Notes under the pieces: model-generated
The model's database searches: none
Told to the model about the DNA's origin: nothing
Seen by the model: the letters and a program-made list of their open reading frames with translations, nothing else
In this document: positions 8,552 to 16,464 of the stretch, in pieces
Layout of the letters: the number at the start of each line of letters is the position of its first letter
Position numbering within the stretch: the first letter of the stretch is position 1
From: DASTQL01 sp035462375
GTDB lineage: Bacteria; Actinomycetota; Actinomycetes; Jiangellales; Jiangellaceae
Direction of reading: 5' to 3'
Assembly (NCBI GenBank): GCA_035462375.1
Contig: DATHUJ010000203.1
Coordinates: forward strand, 1-41,036
Length of the DNA stretch: 41,036 nt
Position numbers and translations under genes: made by a program

Positions 8552-9171
8552 GGGACGGTCACCTTCCTGCCTCGGACGGTCCAGCCCTCGCGGGCCATGC
8601 GGCCGACCCACTCCACGAGCAGGCGGCGCTCGACGGTCTTGATCCGCTCGTGCAGCCCGGCCTCGTCGTCACCGTCCTGCACCGGGACGGGCGCCTGCGC
8701 CACGATCGGGCCGGTGTCGACGCCCGCGTCGACGACGTGCAGCGTGCAGCCCGTGACCTTGACCCCGTGGTGCAGAGCGTCCCGCACCGCGTGCGTCCCA
8801 GGGAAGGCCGGCAGGAGGGCCGGGTGGGTGTTGACGATGCGGTCGGGGAAGCGCGCGAGCACCGGCACCCCGAGCACGCGCATGAAGCCGGCCGACACGA
8901 CCAGGTCGGGCTGGTGCGCCGCGATGGCCTCGGCGAGCGCGGCGTCCCACGCGGCGCGGTCCGGGTGGTCCCCGGGGGGCACCACGAAGGTCCGGACCCC
9001 CTGGGCCGCTGCCCGCTCGACCCCACCCGTCCCGTCGCGGTCGCTCCCGACGGCGACGACGACGGCGCCGTACGAGGGGTCGGCGCACGCCTCGAGGAGT
9101 GCGGCCAGGTTGGAGCCGGTGCCCGAGACCAGCACGACGAGCCGGGCCGGCGGGGCCGGTGGCTGCCGCAA
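8548..9171 (-). CDS. purN: Phosphoribosylglycinamide formyltransferase
   Basis: A 207-residue GAR transformylase that transfers formyl from 10-formyl-THF to GAR in purine synthesis. Signatures are LVVLVSGTGSNLAALL at the N-terminus, SAGFMRVLG, the active-site segment IVNTHPALLPAFPG and GCTLHVVDAGVDTGPIVAQ with the catalytic aspartate. The start is placed at TTG 9171 (MRQPPAPPARLVV), because GAGGAG lies six bases upstream and the resulting length is normal for PurN. The open frame continues to 9294, but that extension is a low-complexity Arg/Pro stretch. It is coupled to purH and divergent from the membrane protein gene at 9313. Confidence 0.92.
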   Translation of the reverse strand: MRQPPAPPARLVVLVSGTGSNLAALLEACADPSYGAVVVAVGSDRDGTGGVERAAAQGVRTFVVPPGDHPDRAAWDAALAEAIAAHQPDLVVSAGFMRVLGVPVLARFPDRIVNTHPALLPAFPGTHAVRDALHHGVKVTGCTLHVVDAGVDTGPIVAQAPVPVQDGDDEAGLHERIKTVERRLLVEWVGRMAREGWTVRGRKVTVP

Positions 9172-9312
9172 CGGGTGCTCCTCGGGGCTGGACGGGGAAG
9201 TCGCGGCTCGGCGGGGCCGGCGTGACCGCGGAGGGGGGCGTCGGCGAGGATAGCGGGCACCCCGGTCGGACGATCGGGTGCGCAGCGCGCCCACGTCGCA
9301 GGAGGGAGCCCG

Positions 9313-9915
9313 GTGCCCGAGGACTTCGGCGCCGCCGCCCGCCCCGACCGCGGTGGGACCCCACCCGCCGACAATGACGGGGTGCAGGAATCCCTACCGA
9401 ACCCCTACGCCGTGGGATCGGAGCCACCGCCGAGGCAGCCGGAACGGCAGCCGGATGGCCCCCCGCCGGGCCCCGGTCCCCACCGGCCCGCCGGGGAGGA
9501 CCGTCGGGACTCCCGCGGACCGGGACGTCGGGGAAGCCCGTCGGGCGACTCGGACAAGGCGCTCCGCCGCCGCGTCAGGCTGGCGGCTCTGCTCGCCGCC
9601 GTCGCGGCCGTGACCGCAGTCACGCTGCCCCCGGTCGGCGTTGCGCTGGGCATCGGACTGCTGGTCGTCGGATTCCGGATCCGCCGCGACCCGCGAGCGC
9701 GCGAGATCGGCGTCGCCGCGACCTGGATCCCCTACGTCGGCGGTGTGCTCGCCATCGTCGTCGGCCTGGTGATGACGGCCCTGGCGCTGTTCCTCAGCCG
9801 GGAGCTGGCCGACCTGCGCGAGTGCCTGGCCGGTGCCAACACCAGAGTGGCGGAGGCGAACTGCCAGGACGAGTTCCGGCAGCAGGTGGAGGAGCGGTTG
9901 CCGGGCGTGGGCTAG
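9313..9915 (+). CDS. Unknown two- or three-helix membrane protein
   Basis: A 200-residue protein not assigned to a family. Residues 1-80 are Pro/Gly/Arg-rich and probably disordered and cytosolic. Hydrophobic helices follow at about 87-104 and 104-116 (LAALLAAVAAVTAVTLPPVG, VALGIGLLVVGF), and at 136-158 (WIPYVGGVLAIVVGLVMTAL). The short tail, with ELADLRECLAGANTRVAEAN and CQDEF, holds two cysteines. GTG 9313 has AGGAGGGAG upstream. The gene is oriented against its neighbours and sits between purN and the DUF6350 gene, which are normally adjacent in actinobacteria, suggesting insertion. Confidence 0.75.
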   Translation: MPEDFGAAARPDRGGTPPADNDGVQESLPNPYAVGSEPPPRQPERQPDGPPPGPGPHRPAGEDRRDSRGPGRRGSPSGDSDKALRRRVRLAALLAAVAAVTAVTLPPVGVALGIGLLVVGFRIRRDPRAREIGVAATWIPYVGGVLAIVVGLVMTALALFLSRELADLRECLAGANTRVAEANCQDEFRQQVEERLPGVG

Positions 9916-9940
9916 GGCGGCTAGGGCCGGCCGGAAGCCC

Positions 9941-11125
9941 TCACCGCCGGCTCAGGCGGAGCGCCACGACGACGAGCGCCGCGACACCACCGACCTCCGC
10001 GAGCGTCGCGAGGGCGACCCAGGCCTGGTCCGGACCGACGTGGACGAGCCGACCGGTGCCGACCGAGCCGCCGGACAGACCCGCCAGCCCGGCCATGCCG
10101 ACCGCGGTGACGGCACCGCTCCCGACGGCGTGCGGTACGGCGCGCCACCACGGACCGTCGGGGGCGAGCCGGTCCACCAGCAGTGCCGCGACGACCCCGG
10201 CCGCGAGCGGCAGCAGCAGGACGCTCCAGCCGAGCAGCCCGCCGGTCGACGCCGGCAGCGCACCCAGCGCGGGCAGCGCCGGCACCATGCCGACCTCGAC
10301 CCCGGTGGGCGCCACCGTGGTGCCGGTGCCGACGGCGAATCCCGGCCCGAGCGCGTACGCCGCGGCCCACACGGCGGCGTTGGGTGCCAGTGCCGACCCG
10401 AGGAGCGCGAGGACGACGGCGCCCAGCACGTCCGGGTCCAGCGCGGCGCCGATCTCTGCGATCCGGTCGGTGTGGAGGACTGCGGACAGGGCGACGAGCA
10501 GGCCGCCTCCGGCGACGAGCGTGGCAAGCGCCCCCAGCCCGGCGTGGATCGACGGGCGCAGGAACCGGGGGACCCGCTGCGCCGCACGCCGCAGCAGCCC
10601 CGCCTCCTGGGCCACCCCCAGGCCTGCTCCTGCTGCCGCGACGATGCCGGCGAGCACGGCGGCCTCGGCCGGGACGGTCTCCCAGGCACCGACGCCGACC
10701 AGTGCGGCGACCGCTGCAGCGGCCGTCGCGTACCCCCCGGCGACCGCCCCCGTCAGCGCGGCGGCCGCCCGTGCCGTCGCGACACCGGCCCCGTGTGCGG
10801 CCCACCGGCCGGCCCGGTGCAGCAGCAGCAGTGGGAGGAGGGTCAGCCCCCAGGGGGCCAGCTGCCACCATGCCCCGGCGACCTCCACGCCCACCCGGTG
10901 GGAACCGAGCCAGATCAGCCCGGCGAGCCGGAGCGGCTCGGCCACCGGTGCAGTGGCACCGGCGGTGAGCCAGACCAGCAGCACGGGGAGCCCCAGCAGC
11001 GCCAGCCCGGCGACTGCACTCCAGCCGGCTGCCCCTCCCGCGGCGAGCCACGACACCCGGGCCCCGGCCTCGGGGCCCGGGCGCCGGAGCAGCGGTCTCG
11101 TCAGCAGGGCGACCATCACGCCCAT
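9941..11125 (-). CDS. DUF6350 polytopic membrane protein
   Basis: A 394-residue protein with about ten hydrophobic segments, for example WSAVAGLALLGLPVLLVWLT, WGLTLLPLLLLHRAGR, AVLAGIVAAAGAGLG, LGALATLVAGGGLLVAL and AVVLALLGSALAPNAAVWA. The pattern WLGSHRVGVEVAGAWWQLAPWG and ALGPGFAVGTGTTVAP is characteristic of the actinobacterial DUF6350 family, sometimes labelled a cell-division/perm1-like protein. Its function is unknown. The start is uncertain between ATG 11125 and ATG 11116, and neither has a strong ribosome-binding site. The family usually lies between sucD and purN, as here apart from inserted plus-strand genes. Confidence 0.8.
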   Translation of the reverse strand: MGVMVALLTRPLLRRPGPEAGARVSWLAAGGAAGWSAVAGLALLGLPVLLVWLTAGATAPVAEPLRLAGLIWLGSHRVGVEVAGAWWQLAPWGLTLLPLLLLHRAGRWAAHGAGVATARAAAALTGAVAGGYATAAAAVAALVGVGAWETVPAEAAVLAGIVAAAGAGLGVAQEAGLLRRAAQRVPRFLRPSIHAGLGALATLVAGGGLLVALSAVLHTDRIAEIGAALDPDVLGAVVLALLGSALAPNAAVWAAAYALGPGFAVGTGTTVAPTGVEVGMVPALPALGALPASTGGLLGWSVLLLPLAAGVVAALLVDRLAPDGPWWRAVPHAVGSGAVTAVGMAGLAGLSGGSVGTGRLVHVGPDQAWVALATLAEVGGVAALVVVALRLSRR

Positions 11126-11236
11126 GCTCGCAGCGGAGGCGCCGCCAATCCGTACAGACACGCGTGCAACCGGATGGCCCGCTCGCGGGTCTTCCAGGAC
11201 GAGACTGCCGGGAGCGGCGCGACGAGGGGATGGCAG

Positions 11237-11740
11237 GTGGGCGACTCGGACGACTTCGACGCCTTCTACCACGCGACGAACCGCGCCCTCCTCCGGCAGA
11301 TGTACGCGATGACCGGCAACCTCGCCGACGCGCAGGACAGCGTCCAGGAGGCCTACGCCCGCGCGTGGCAGCACTGGGGCACGGTGCGCGACGCCGAGAA
11401 CCCGACTGCCTGGGTACGCACCGTGGCCTGGCGCATCTCCGCGAGCCGCTGGCGCAAGGCGAAGGGCGGGGTCAGGGCGCTGGTCCGGCACGGCCCGCCC
11501 GAGCACGGCGCCGAGCCGTCGCCGGACAACGTCGCCCTGGTCGCTGCGCTGCGGCAGATCCCCGAGGCGCAGCGGCGCGCCGTCGTGCTCCACCACCTCG
11601 GCGGGCTCTCCGTCGAGGAGGTGGCGCGCGAGACCGGTGCGCCGACCGGCACCGTCAAGGCCCGGTTGTCCCGCGGTCGGGCCGCCCTCGCCGAGCTGCT
11701 GCGCGACGAGCCCCGTGAGGAGGGCCACCGTGTCCGCTGA
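11237..11740 (+). CDS. ECF-type (SigE family) RNA polymerase sigma factor
   Basis: A 167-residue sigma-70 family factor with only regions 2 and 4. Region 2 runs from FDAFYHATNRALLRQMYA through GNLADAQDSVQEAYARAW to NPTAWVRTVAWRISASRWR. Region 4 is LRQIPEAQRRAVVLHHLGG then LSVEEVARETGAPTGTVKAR, a standard helix-turn-helix. The start is GTG 11237, with GAGGGG eight bases upstream. An alternative ATG at 11174 would add 21 unconserved residues. The stop overlaps the next gene by 11 bp, so the sigma factor and the membrane partner are translated as a pair. It probably directs an envelope-related regulon under control of that partner. Confidence 0.9.
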   Translation: MGDSDDFDAFYHATNRALLRQMYAMTGNLADAQDSVQEAYARAWQHWGTVRDAENPTAWVRTVAWRISASRWRKAKGGVRALVRHGPPEHGAEPSPDNVALVAALRQIPEAQRRAVVLHHLGGLSVEEVARETGAPTGTVKARLSRGRAALAELLRDEPREEGHRVR

Positions 11741-12623
11741 CTTCGACACCGACCTGACCCGCCGCCTGGCGGCCCTGGACGAGGCGACTGCGCAGGTGCA
11801 CCTCCGCGGCGCCGACGCGGTCCGCCGCCGAGGTCGCCAGCGGGCCCGCCGGCAGACCGCCGGCGCGGTCGTCGCCACCCTCGCGGTCGTCGGCATCGGC
11901 GTCGCGGTCGTCACCGGGCTGGGCGACCGCGCGGCCGAGCCCGTGCCCGTCGGCCCGGTGCCGTCGGTGACCCTCGAGCCCACACCGGACGGTGCTGCTC
12001 CTGCACCCCCGGAGGTGGACCCCGACCCGACCGGAGCCTGGTTGCAGGCCTCGGACCTCCCCACCGACCCGTACGGGCAGTGGACGGCGGAGGCGGAGGG
12101 CGACTTCATCTGGGACCAGGCGCCACCGTCCCCGACGTGGGACAACTTCCCCTGCGCCCCGACCGGTGAGGGCCTGGACGTCGATGTCCCCGTCGAGGCC
12201 GATGCGGTCGGCGCAGCCGCGAGACGCTTCTCGGTCGACGGCCACCAGCTGACCCAGTACGTGCTGGAGTACCCGGACGGCAACGCCGCGGAGCGGGCCT
12301 GGGACCGGCACGTCGACCAGGCCGGGGCCCCCTGTCAGGCCGTCCTCAGCGAACGAGCCACCAGCGACGTGGAGGAGGTGGAGGCGTCCTCCACCCCGTT
12401 CTCGGGAATCGGCTCCCCGTCGACCGCCCGGTCGCTCACCTCCGCCGCCCGGTTCCTCTACCCCGGCAGCCTGTCCGAGGAGGGCTTCGTGATCCTGCAG
12501 CAGGGTCGGCTCCTCGGGTTCGTCACGGTGCGGCCCGTGGACGCCCCGCTGGACGCGCAGTTCGCCGGCGAGGTCTTCCGGGCAGCAGGCGAGCGGTTGC
12601 GCGAGGCCACTGAGGCCTCCTGA
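11730..12623 (+). CDS. Single-pass membrane partner of the sigma factor (anti-sigma-like) with extracellular sensor-like domain
   Basis: A 297-residue protein. Residues 1-45 are a short Arg-rich cytosolic segment (LTRRLAALDEATAQVHLRG, then RRRGRQRARR). One membrane helix follows at about 47-65 (GAVVATLAVVGIGVAVVTG), then a Pro-rich spacer and an extracellular domain of about 200 residues. That domain contains PPSPTWDNFPC and QYVLEYPDGNAAERAWDRH followed by a second cysteine (GAPCQAV), and is homologous to the lipoprotein encoded at 13997. The start is GTG 11730, with GAGGAGG upstream, overlapping the sigma factor stop. No zinc-finger anti-sigma motif (HxxxCxxC) is present, so the anti-sigma role rests on gene order and topology. 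Confidence 0.8.
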   Translation: MSADFDTDLTRRLAALDEATAQVHLRGADAVRRRGRQRARRQTAGAVVATLAVVGIGVAVVTGLGDRAAEPVPVGPVPSVTLEPTPDGAAPAPPEVDPDPTGAWLQASDLPTDPYGQWTAEAEGDFIWDQAPPSPTWDNFPCAPTGEGLDVDVPVEADAVGAAARRFSVDGHQLTQYVLEYPDGNAAERAWDRHVDQAGAPCQAVLSERATSDVEEVEASSTPFSGIGSPSTARSLTSAARFLYPGSLSEEGFVILQQGRLLGFVTVRPVDAPLDAQFAGEVFRAAGERLREATEAS

Positions 12624-12662
12624 CGGTTCCGTCACTCTCGGCTGCTGCACGGAGCCCGTACC

Positions 12663-13916
12663 GTGCTGGCCATGACCGCACACGTGCCGGCCAGCCGCGA
12701 CGAAGCGGCCACCCTCGACGCCGCCGACCCGCTGGCCTCGTGCCGGGACCGCTTCGAGCTGCCGGACGGACTCGTCTACCTGGACGGCAACTCGCTGGGC
12801 CCGCTCCCCCGCGGCGTCCGGGACCGGGTGACCCGCGTGGTCGACCACGAGTGGGGGCGCGACCTCATCCAGTCCTGGAACACCGCCGGGTGGTACGAGA
12901 TGCCGCGCCGGCTCGGCGACCGGATCGGCCGGCTGGTGGGGGCCGGTCCCGGAACCGTCGTCGCCGGGGACTCGACCAGCGTGCAGCTGTTCAAGGTGCT
13001 CGTGGCGGGAGCCCGCCTGCGCCCCGACCGCCGGGTCCTGCTCACCGAGCCCGGCAATTTCCCCACCGACTCCTACGTGGCCGCCTCGGTCGCCCGGCTG
13101 ATGGGGCTGGACCTCCGCTGGGCGGAGCCCGAGGGCCTGGTCGACGCGCTCGACGACGACGTCGCGCTGGTCGCGGCGAGCCACGTGGACTACCGCACCG
13201 GCCGGATGCACGACGGCGCCACGGTCACGGCCGCCGTCAACGAGGCCGGCGCCATCATGAGCTGGGACCTGGCCCACTCCGCGGGGGCGGTGCCGGTCGC
13301 GCTCGACGACTGGGAGGCCGACCTCGCCGTCGGCTGCGGCTACAAGTACCTCAACGGCGGACCGGGAGCGCCGGCCTTCACGTACGTCAATCAGCGGTGG
13401 CAGCACCTCGTCGACCAGCCGCTGGTGGGCTGGTGGGGCCACGCCGAGCCGTTCGCGCTCGAGCGCGACTTCCGCCCGGCGGACGGCATCGCCCGCATGC
13501 TCGTCGGCACCCCTCCCGTGCTGGCGATGAGCGCCCTGGATGCGGCGCTGGACGCCTACGACGGCGTGGACATGGCCGACGTCCGCGCCAAGTCGCTGGC
13601 ACTCACGGACCTCTTCGTCGCGCTGACCGAGTCCCGCCTGCGCCCGTACGGCGTGGAGGTTGAGGTGCCGCGCGAGCACGCGTGGCGCGGCTCCCAGGTC
13701 TGCCTGCGCCACCCCCAGGCTTACGGGCTGGTCCAGGCGCTCGTCGCCAGGGACGTGGTCGGCGACTACCGCGAACCGGACCTCGGACGGTTCGGCTTCA
13801 CGCCGCTCTACCTTCGGTTCGTCGACGTGTGGGACGCCGTCGACCGGGCCGTGGCTGTCCTCGACGGAGAGGAGCACCTCCGGCCCGAGTACCAGGTCCG
13901 CGCGGCCGTCACCTGA
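12663..13916 (+). CDS. kynU: Kynureninase
   Basis: A PLP-dependent fold-type I enzyme of 417 residues that cleaves L-kynurenine to anthranilate and alanine. Typical segments are VYLDGNSLGPLPRGV, WNTAGWYEMPRRLGDRI, GDSTSVQLFKVL and ASHVDYRTGRMHD. The PLP lysine is in GCGYKYLNGGPG (about residue 228), and WWGHAEPFALERDF and RMLVGTPPVLAMSAL follow it. The start may be GTG 12663, with GGAG eight bases upstream, or ATG 12672. A TACCGT sequence at 12659-12664 would make the ATG a leaderless start. No tryptophan dioxygenase or kynurenine formamidase gene is present in the window, so the pathway is not complete here. It sits between two genes with homologous sensor-like domains. Confidence 0.93.
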   Translation: MLAMTAHVPASRDEAATLDAADPLASCRDRFELPDGLVYLDGNSLGPLPRGVRDRVTRVVDHEWGRDLIQSWNTAGWYEMPRRLGDRIGRLVGAGPGTVVAGDSTSVQLFKVLVAGARLRPDRRVLLTEPGNFPTDSYVAASVARLMGLDLRWAEPEGLVDALDDDVALVAASHVDYRTGRMHDGATVTAAVNEAGAIMSWDLAHSAGAVPVALDDWEADLAVGCGYKYLNGGPGAPAFTYVNQRWQHLVDQPLVGWWGHAEPFALERDFRPADGIARMLVGTPPVLAMSALDAALDAYDGVDMADVRAKSLALTDLFVALTESRLRPYGVEVEVPREHAWRGSQVCLRHPQAYGLVQALVARDVVGDYREPDLGRFGFTPLYLRFVDVWDAVDRAVAVLDGEEHLRPEYQVRAAVT

Positions 13917-13954
13917 GGCTCGGCGCCTGGGCCGGACGTGACCTCTGCCTCTGG

Positions 13955-13967
13955 GTGCCGCCGGCAC
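13955..13967 (+). terminator. Small hairpin after kynU
   Basis: GTGCC at 13955-13959 pairs with GGCAC at 13963-13967 around a 3-base loop. It is flanked by TGACCT and AGGTCA, which could extend the structure. It lies 38 bp after the kynU stop and 30 bp before the lipoprotein start, so it could end the upstream transcript. Without a T-tract the call is weak. Confidence 0.3.
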
Positions 13968-13996
13968 GTAAAGGTCATCCTGGGGTGGAGGGTGTC

Positions 13997-14815
13997 ATGA
14001 GGCACACCATGCCAGACAAAGCACGTCGGGCCGCCGCCATCGCCGCAGTGGTCGCGCTCGGCGTCACCGCCTGCGGAACCGACGATGACGGGCCTACGGC
14101 GGCACCGAGCCCGACGACGCCTACGGAGTCGGCCCCGACGTCCCCGGCAACGGACTCGCCGACCACGTCACCGACACCGACCTCTGAACCGACGTCACCG
14201 CCCACCCCTGCCCCGGGGACCACCTCCCCGGCGACGGCGTCGGCGCCTCTCGGCTCCGTACTCCGCCTGCAGGATGTGCCTGAGGCCTACCCGGGCGGGT
14301 ACGTCGCGGAGGGGGAGATCCAGACCGTGCAGACTCCTCCGTCCGTACCGTCCGTGAACTTCGAGAGCTGCTCGACCTTCGTCCCGGAAGGGGAGCCCGG
14401 GCCGGCCGAGCCGGACGCCGTCGCCGGCGCGGCGACGAGCTTCATCGCGGGCAATGCCCAGGTCGACGAGTACGTCGTCCGCTACGCCTCGCAGGCGGCG
14501 GCGACGACCGCGGTCGACCGACACCGTGACCTCGCTGTGGACTGTGCGGACGCCGTGGCGGCCCGGGCAGGGACGAGCGGTTCGGCGACGGCCACCCTGG
14601 GAGGAGCCGTCCCCGCGGCGGTCAACGGCTACCGCGTCGTCGCACGCTTCGGCAGCGGCTCCGCCGCGTCCGAGGAGTACAGCGCGGTGCTCCAGTGGGG
14701 TGACCGCGTGGCCTACCTGGGGATGCGGCCGAGCAACGGACCCACCACCTTGGACGTCGGCTGGACCGACCGGGTCGCCACTGCCGCCTCCACCCGGATG
14801 GTGGAGGCAGAGTGA
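13997..14815 (+). CDS. Lipoprotein with sensor-like domain paralogous to the sigma partner
   Basis: A 272-residue exported lipoprotein. The signal peptide (KARRAAAIAAVVALGVTAC) ends in a VTAC lipobox with the acylated cysteine near residue 24. Residues about 28-75 are a Thr/Ser/Pro-rich tether. The remaining 190 residues form a domain containing LQDVPEAYPGG, PPSVPSVNFESC and DEYVVRYASQAAATTAVDRH, with a second cysteine in AVDCADAV. These align with LPTDPYGQ, PPSPTWDNFPC and QYVLEYPDGNAAERAWDRH in the protein encoded at 11730. The start is ATG 13997, with GGAGG five bases upstream. No catalytic motif was recognised. A sensory, decoy or ligand-binding role is inference. Confidence 0.8.
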   Translation: MRHTMPDKARRAAAIAAVVALGVTACGTDDDGPTAAPSPTTPTESAPTSPATDSPTTSPTPTSEPTSPPTPAPGTTSPATASAPLGSVLRLQDVPEAYPGGYVAEGEIQTVQTPPSVPSVNFESCSTFVPEGEPGPAEPDAVAGAATSFIAGNAQVDEYVVRYASQAAATTAVDRHRDLAVDCADAVAARAGTSGSATATLGGAVPAAVNGYRVVARFGSGSAASEEYSAVLQWGDRVAYLGMRPSNGPTTLDVGWTDRVATAASTRMVEAE

Positions 14816-14825
14816 GTGGGGGCAT

Positions 14826-14849
14826 GGCGGTCGTTGCCCCGCGACCGCC
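14826..14849 (+). terminator. Hairpin after the lipoprotein gene
   Basis: A perfect 8-bp stem, GGCGGTCG at 14826-14833 with CGACCGCC at 14842-14849, encloses an 8-base loop. It starts 11 bp after the lipoprotein stop and ends about 50 bp before the RDD gene start, a usual position for an intrinsic or attenuating terminator. No T-tract follows. Confidence 0.45.
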
Positions 14850-14900
14850 GAGGTCCCACCATCGGGTCACGAGCGCCACGCCCGCGAAGGAGACCCGATC

Positions 14901-15509
14901 ATGACGACACCACAGGACCCGGGCGAGCCGCGGCCAGGTCAGCCGGAACAGCCGCCGCCGGAGGGTCAGCCTCCGCCGTACGGTCAGCAGCCGCCCCCAG
15001 CCCCGGATGGGCAGGAGCTCCCGCCGTACGGTCAGCAGCCACCCGCCGGCTACGGCTCGGCGCCTCCGCCCGCGTACGGGCAGGCCGGCTACGGTGCACC
15101 GGGGTCGGAGGTGCAGTCCGGCGGCCCGGCGTTCGCCGACTGGCCGCTGCGCGCTCAGTCCGCGTTGGTCGACTGGTTCGGCCCGAGCCTGCTGGTGTCG
15201 ATCGTCAACGTCGGCGCCGACAACCGCGGGCTGGTGTCGCTGCTCGGCCTCGCCGCGCTCGGGTGGGCTCTCTACAACGCCTACCTCGGCGGCTCGACCG
15301 GCCAGTCGTACGGCAAGAAGTGGGCGGGCACCCGCCTCGTCCGCGCCACCGACGGCCAGCTCCTCGGCGGCGGGATGGGCATCCTCCGCTACATCCTGCA
15401 CATCGTCGACGCGCTCCCCTGCTACCTCGGCTTCCTGTGGCCGCTGTGGGACCGGCCGCGGCAGACCTTCGCCGACAAGATCGTGGGTACGTACGTGGTC
15501 CGGGTCTGA
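14901..15509 (+). CDS. RDD family membrane protein with proline-rich N-terminal tail
   Basis: A 202-residue protein. Residues 1-80 are a Pro/Gln/Tyr/Gly-rich cytosolic tail with repeated PPYGQQPP-like units. An RDD-type domain follows, with hydrophobic segments at about 90-108 (SLLVSIVNVG), 112-128 (LVSLLGLAALGWALYNAY) and 160-178 (GILRYILHIVDALPCYLGFL). The segments GGSTGQSYGKKWAGTRLVRA, PLWDRPRQTFADKIVGTYVV and the Arg/Asp positions fit RDD proteins, some of which are linked to transport or ion antiport. The start is ATG 14901, with AAGGAG nine bases upstream. It ends the plus-strand cassette and is convergent with sucD. Confidence 0.85.
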   Translation: MTTPQDPGEPRPGQPEQPPPEGQPPPYGQQPPPAPDGQELPPYGQQPPAGYGSAPPPAYGQAGYGAPGSEVQSGGPAFADWPLRAQSALVDWFGPSLLVSIVNVGADNRGLVSLLGLAALGWALYNAYLGGSTGQSYGKKWAGTRLVRATDGQLLGGGMGILRYILHIVDALPCYLGFLWPLWDRPRQTFADKIVGTYVVRV

Positions 15510-15573
15510 CGCACCGGCCGAGGAGAGGGCGACTCCTGGGGTCCCTCGCACCTCCCGCCGTCGGGCCGCGGGG

Positions 15574-16461
15574 TCAGGTTCCCCGCACGACCTCGCGCAT
15601 CAGCCGGGCGGTCTCGCTCGGCGTCTTGCCAACCCGGACACCGACGGCTTCCAGGGCCTCCTGCTTCGCGGCGGCGGTGCCCGACGAGCCGGAGACGATC
15701 GCCCCGGCGTGGCCCATCGTCTTGCCCTCGGGTGCGGTGAAGCCCGCCACGTAGCCGACGACCGGCTTGGTGACGTGGTCCTTGACGTAGGCCGCGGCCC
15801 GCTCCTCGGCGTCACCGCCGATCTCACCGATCATCACGATGGCGTCGGTCTCGGGGTCGGCTTCGAAGGCGGCCAGGCAGTCGATGTGGGTGGTCCCGAT
15901 GACCGGGTCGCCGCCGATGCCGACACAGGTCGAGAAGCCGATGTCCCGCAGCTCGTACATCATCTGGTACGTCAGGGTGCCGGACTTCGAGACCAGACCG
16001 AGGCGACCCGCTTGGGTGATGTCGGCGGGGATGATGCCCGCGTTGGACTTGCCGGGGCTGATCAGGCCCGGGCAGTTGGGCCCGACGATCCGAGTCGTGC
16101 CGCTGTTCTGGGCGTGCTGGAAGAACTCGGCCGTGTCGTGCACCGGGATGCCCTCGGTGATGACGACGACCAGCGGCATGGCCGCGTCGACCGCTTCGTG
16201 GACGGCGGCCTTGGTGAACGCGGGCGGTACGAAGACCACCGACACGTCGGCACCGGTCTCCTTCATCGCCTCGGCGACGGAGCCGAACACGGGCACCGTC
16301 GTGCCGCCCTCGAACTCCACCTGCTCACCGGCCTTGCGGGGGTTGACTCCTCCGACCACCTGGGAGCCCGAGCGCAGCATGCGCTGGGTGTGCCTGCGGC
16401 CCTCGGAACCGGTCATCCCCTGGACGATGATCTTGCTGGTCTCGGTGAGGAAGATCGCCAT
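15574..16461 (-). CDS. sucD: Succinyl-CoA ligase alpha subunit
   Basis: A 295-residue subunit that forms succinyl-CoA synthetase with SucC, conserving energy as a nucleoside triphosphate in the TCA cycle. The CoA-binding N-terminus has IIVQGMTGSEGRRHTQRM and GTTVPVFGSVAEA. GPNCPGLISPGKSNAGIIP is the family signature. The phosphorylated active-site histidine (about residue 251) is in GKTMGHAGAIVSGSSG. ATG 16461 lies three bases beyond the sucC stop, so the two are cotranscribed and probably coupled. Confidence 0.96.
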   Translation of the reverse strand: MAIFLTETSKIIVQGMTGSEGRRHTQRMLRSGSQVVGGVNPRKAGEQVEFEGGTTVPVFGSVAEAMKETGADVSVVFVPPAFTKAAVHEAVDAAMPLVVVITEGIPVHDTAEFFQHAQNSGTTRIVGPNCPGLISPGKSNAGIIPADITQAGRLGLVSKSGTLTYQMMYELRDIGFSTCVGIGGDPVIGTTHIDCLAAFEADPETDAIVMIGEIGGDAEERAAAYVKDHVTKPVVGYVAGFTAPEGKTMGHAGAIVSGSSGTAAAKQEALEAVGVRVGKTPSETARLMREVVRGT

Positions 16462-16464
16462 GTG

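Noticed and set aside
11730..12623. Zinc-finger anti-sigma factor
   Set aside because: The cytosolic segment lacks the HxxxCxxC motif. Only an anti-sigma-like role by gene order is kept.
11655..13967. A 770-codon minus-strand open frame
   Set aside because: Antisense to kynU and the sigma partner; composition is typical of GC-driven antisense frames.
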